From: Nitrospinota bacterium
Lineage (GTDB): Bacteria; Nitrospinota; Nitrospinia; Nitrospinales; VA-1
Length of the DNA: 8,281 bases
Assembly: GCA_022567815.1 (NCBI GenBank)
Contig: JADFGI010000125.1
Coordinates: 1 to 8,281 of the forward strand
Reading direction: 5' to 3'
The position numbers were made by a program, and so were the translations under genes. Positions 7,230-8,281 of this stretch are shown here, in pieces. The notes beneath the pieces are model-generated. The model was not told where the DNA came from and ran no database searches. It worked only from the letters and a program-made list of their open reading frames with translations. Within the stretch, counting starts at the first letter, position 1. The number at the start of each line of letters is the position of its first letter.

Positions 7230-7792
7230 TCCGCTTTTATCTCCTCAGTCTCTACGGGTGGTTCATCTTCCTCAAGCTTGTACTTTCCAAGTAAGTCCAG
7301 CGTTTGTTCGGGGTCTATGGTTCCGTAAGTGTCGTCGCCAATGAGAGCCATGAGCGCCGCGCCGCAGTTTCCCAGGCAGGAAGCGAATTGCAGGGTATAC
7401 AGCTTGGTTTTGTCAGTATCTCCGGGGCCGATTTGATATTTCTCTTTTATCTTGTTGGCGATGATTTCAGCGCCTTTGACAAAACAGGCGGTTCCGTAGC
7501 AGAGCTTGATAATATACTTTCCGGGCTCCGTTAACATGAATGGAGGGTAAAACGAGATCACACCGAAAATCTCCGCACGGGTAATCCTCAATTTGGCCTT
7601 TAGAAGCTCTATCACCGGATCGGGTAAATAGCGGTAAGCATTCTGGATTTTTTGCAGAGTAGGGACGAGGTACCGCCTTTGGTTAGGCGATTGCGGAATT
7701 TGCTCCATGATTTCTCTGCCTGCGGTCAGGTCTATAGGTGTTTCTTCCTCATCCTGGGGTTGTTCTAAGAGTGCCGTGTCGTTGGTGTCCAT
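7226..7792 (-). CDS. nuoE: NADH-quinone oxidoreductase subunit E (24 kDa, thioredoxin-like 2Fe-2S)
   Basis: The 188-residue NuoE has the four ligands of the N1a 2Fe-2S cluster: CYGTAC (Cys98, Cys103) and CLGNC (Cys139, Cys143) in the thioredoxin-like fold, preceded by the helical domain (about 38-75, YLVPTLQKIQNAYRYLP) and the conserved FGVISFYPPF (76-85). Both ends carry acidic extensions (4-23 and 173-188). In complex I NuoE normally pairs with NuoF at the NADH-oxidising tip; the same family also serves in NAD-linked hydrogenases and formate dehydrogenases. Here the next gene is nuoG, overlapping by ATGA, which supports the complex I role. The start is ATG 7792-7790; no Shine-Dalgarno is visible, and what lies upstream from about 7800 appears to be foreign DNA, so the native upstream signals and genes (possibly nuoF, nuoABC) are probably lost from view. 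Confidence 0.95.
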   Translation of the reverse strand: MDTNDTALLEQPQDEEETPIDLTAGREIMEQIPQSPNQRRYLVPTLQKIQNAYRYLPDPVIELLKAKLRITRAEIFGVISFYPPFMLTEPGKYIIKLCYGTACFVKGAEIIANKIKEKYQIGPGDTDKTKLYTLQFASCLGNCGAALMALIGDDTYGTIDPEQTLDLLGKYKLEEDEPPVETEEIKAE

Positions 7793-7795
7793 AAG

Positions 7796-7802
7796 GATCG
7801 CT
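7796..7802. other. Abrupt composition break at a GATC site, likely chimeric junction
   Basis: Within about 10 bp the DNA changes from about 50% GC (nuoE, 7621-7800) to about 24% GC (7801-8281). GATC occupies 7796-7799. The frame to the right encodes an SMR-like protein from 7802 on but has no start codon: upstream in the same frame come Arg and Asp codons and then antisense nuoE codons back to a stop at 7766-7768. The gene to the left keeps its start but has no recognisable ribosome-binding site. Both sides therefore look cut. A Sau3AI/MboI-type ligation, a Hi-C ligation product or a metagenome misassembly would explain it; a genuine insertion is the alternative. Confidence 0.6.
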
Positions 7803-8122
7803 CTTTTATAGGTAGTTTTGGAGCTTTATTTTTAAAGAAAGGTTCTGCAAATTTAAATAGAAATTTACTTAGAAATTTTTTTTTGATAATAAAAAACTAT
7901 AATTTATTGATTGGAATATTCTTTTATGCAATAGCAACTTTAATATTTATTCCTGCTTTAAAATTCGGAGAATTAAGTGTTTTATACCCTTTTGTTGCAA
8001 CTGTTTACATATGGACAACATTATTTTCAATAAAATTTCTGAATGAAAATATGAACAAATGGAAATGGTTTGGCATAATATTTATTATTTTGGGAGTTAG
8101 TTTAATTGGATTTGGAAGTTAG
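7802..8122 (+). CDS. Small four-helix transporter, SMR/EamA-like, 5'-truncated
   Basis: The open frame reads from 7802 to a TAG at 8120-8122 (106 residues). It starts mid-helix: SFIGSFGALFLKKGS matches the end of the first helix of small multidrug resistance type proteins, so by comparison with EmrE about ten N-terminal residues including the start are missing at the junction. Helices follow at about 34-53, 59-80 and 86-104, with LKFGELSVLYPFVATVYIWTTLFS (53-76) as the signature helix (the tryptophan matches the conserved SMR Trp) and a final GVSLIGFG. A TTG at 7883 would give a 79-residue version but would discard the clear first-helix sequence. The membrane-buried glutamate of EmrE is not seen at the equivalent place (around Gly4), so the substrate is unlikely to be predictable from EmrE. 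The style and AT-rich codons resemble archaeal members; this is inference. Its stop overlaps that of the convergent gene. Confidence 0.75.
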   Translation, partial: SFIGSFGALFLKKGSANLNRNLLRNFFLIIKNYNLLIGIFFYAIATLIFIPALKFGELSVLYPFVATVYIWTTLFSIKFLNENMNKWKWFGIIFIILGVSLIGFGS

Positions 8123-8281
8123 TAAAACTTTCTCAATTTTCTGTAACCTTTTCTTAATGCTTTTCTTGTTATTTTTCTCCCTTTTTTATATGCTTTTTTT
8201 ACAAGTTTTTCCCTCTTTTTTTTTGGCAGATGTTTTTCAATACTCTTTTTTAACTCTCTTTTATCAATCTTATCTATTTTT
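8119..8281 (-). CDS. Partial lysine-rich protein, C-terminal end
   Basis: From the window edge the minus strand is open for 53 codons to a TAA at 8121-8119, overlapping the TAG of the convergent SMR-like gene. The translation is extremely basic (for example KHLPKKKREKLVKKAY and RKALRKGYRKLRKFY), with almost exclusively AAA for lysine and AGA/AGG for arginine. The spacing of hydrophobic residues among lysines suggests helices that bind nucleic acid or acidic surfaces, but no family is recognisable from the fragment. The start and most of the protein may lie beyond the window. The tight convergent packing and codon use match the adjacent transporter, so both come from the same AT-rich source. 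Confidence 0.5.
   Translation of the reverse strand, partial: KIDKIDKRELKKSIEKHLPKKKREKLVKKAYKKGRKITRKALRKGYRKLRKFY

Overview
The window has two compositionally different parts. Positions 1-~7800 are ordinary bacterial DNA (about 50% GC where I counted, near 7621-7800), with a tatA-type gene, a run of complex I (nuo) genes, a membrane flippase-like gene and a radical SAM gene. Positions ~7802-8281 are about 24% GC (114 G/C counted in 481 bases). They use AGA, ATA and AAA codons heavily and encode a small archaeal-looking transporter plus the tail of a lysine-rich protein. The two parts meet abruptly next to a GATC site, where the transporter gene has no start. I read this as a likely chimeric join (assembly or ligation), with recent gene transfer as the alternative.

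Layout. On the + strand, a tatA/tatE-like gene (101-511) follows an AT-rich leader with an extended -10 promoter. Facing it is a minus-strand run read right to left: nuoE (7792-7226), nuoG (7229-4650, ATGA overlap with nuoE), nuoD (4597-3407), a flippase-like LPG-synthase-type membrane protein (3283-2279), and a radical SAM protein (2161-887). The radical SAM protein's TPR-like tail continues in another frame to 660. At the right edge, the SMR/EamA-like gene (+, 7802-8122, no start) converges on a partial lysine-rich CDS (-, 8119-8281), with overlapping stop codons.

Function. NuoE and NuoG belong to the electron-input arm of complex I, and NuoD is the quinone-site subunit of the connecting arm. 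NuoF, the FMN/NADH-binding subunit that usually lies between NuoE and NuoG, is not between them here. Because the join cuts the region upstream of nuoE, its absence from the genome cannot be concluded. The two genes after nuoD (flippase-like and radical SAM) are separated from it and from each other by about 120 bp and need not be part of complex I.

Organism. The bacterial part fits a Gram-negative-type respiring bacterium with a split nuo cluster; a Nitrospinota/Nitrospirota-like source is a guess from the general look of the proteins, not proven. The AT-rich part resembles DPANN-type archaea in codon use and protein style, also an inference. No RNA genes, CRISPR arrays or insertion sequences were seen.
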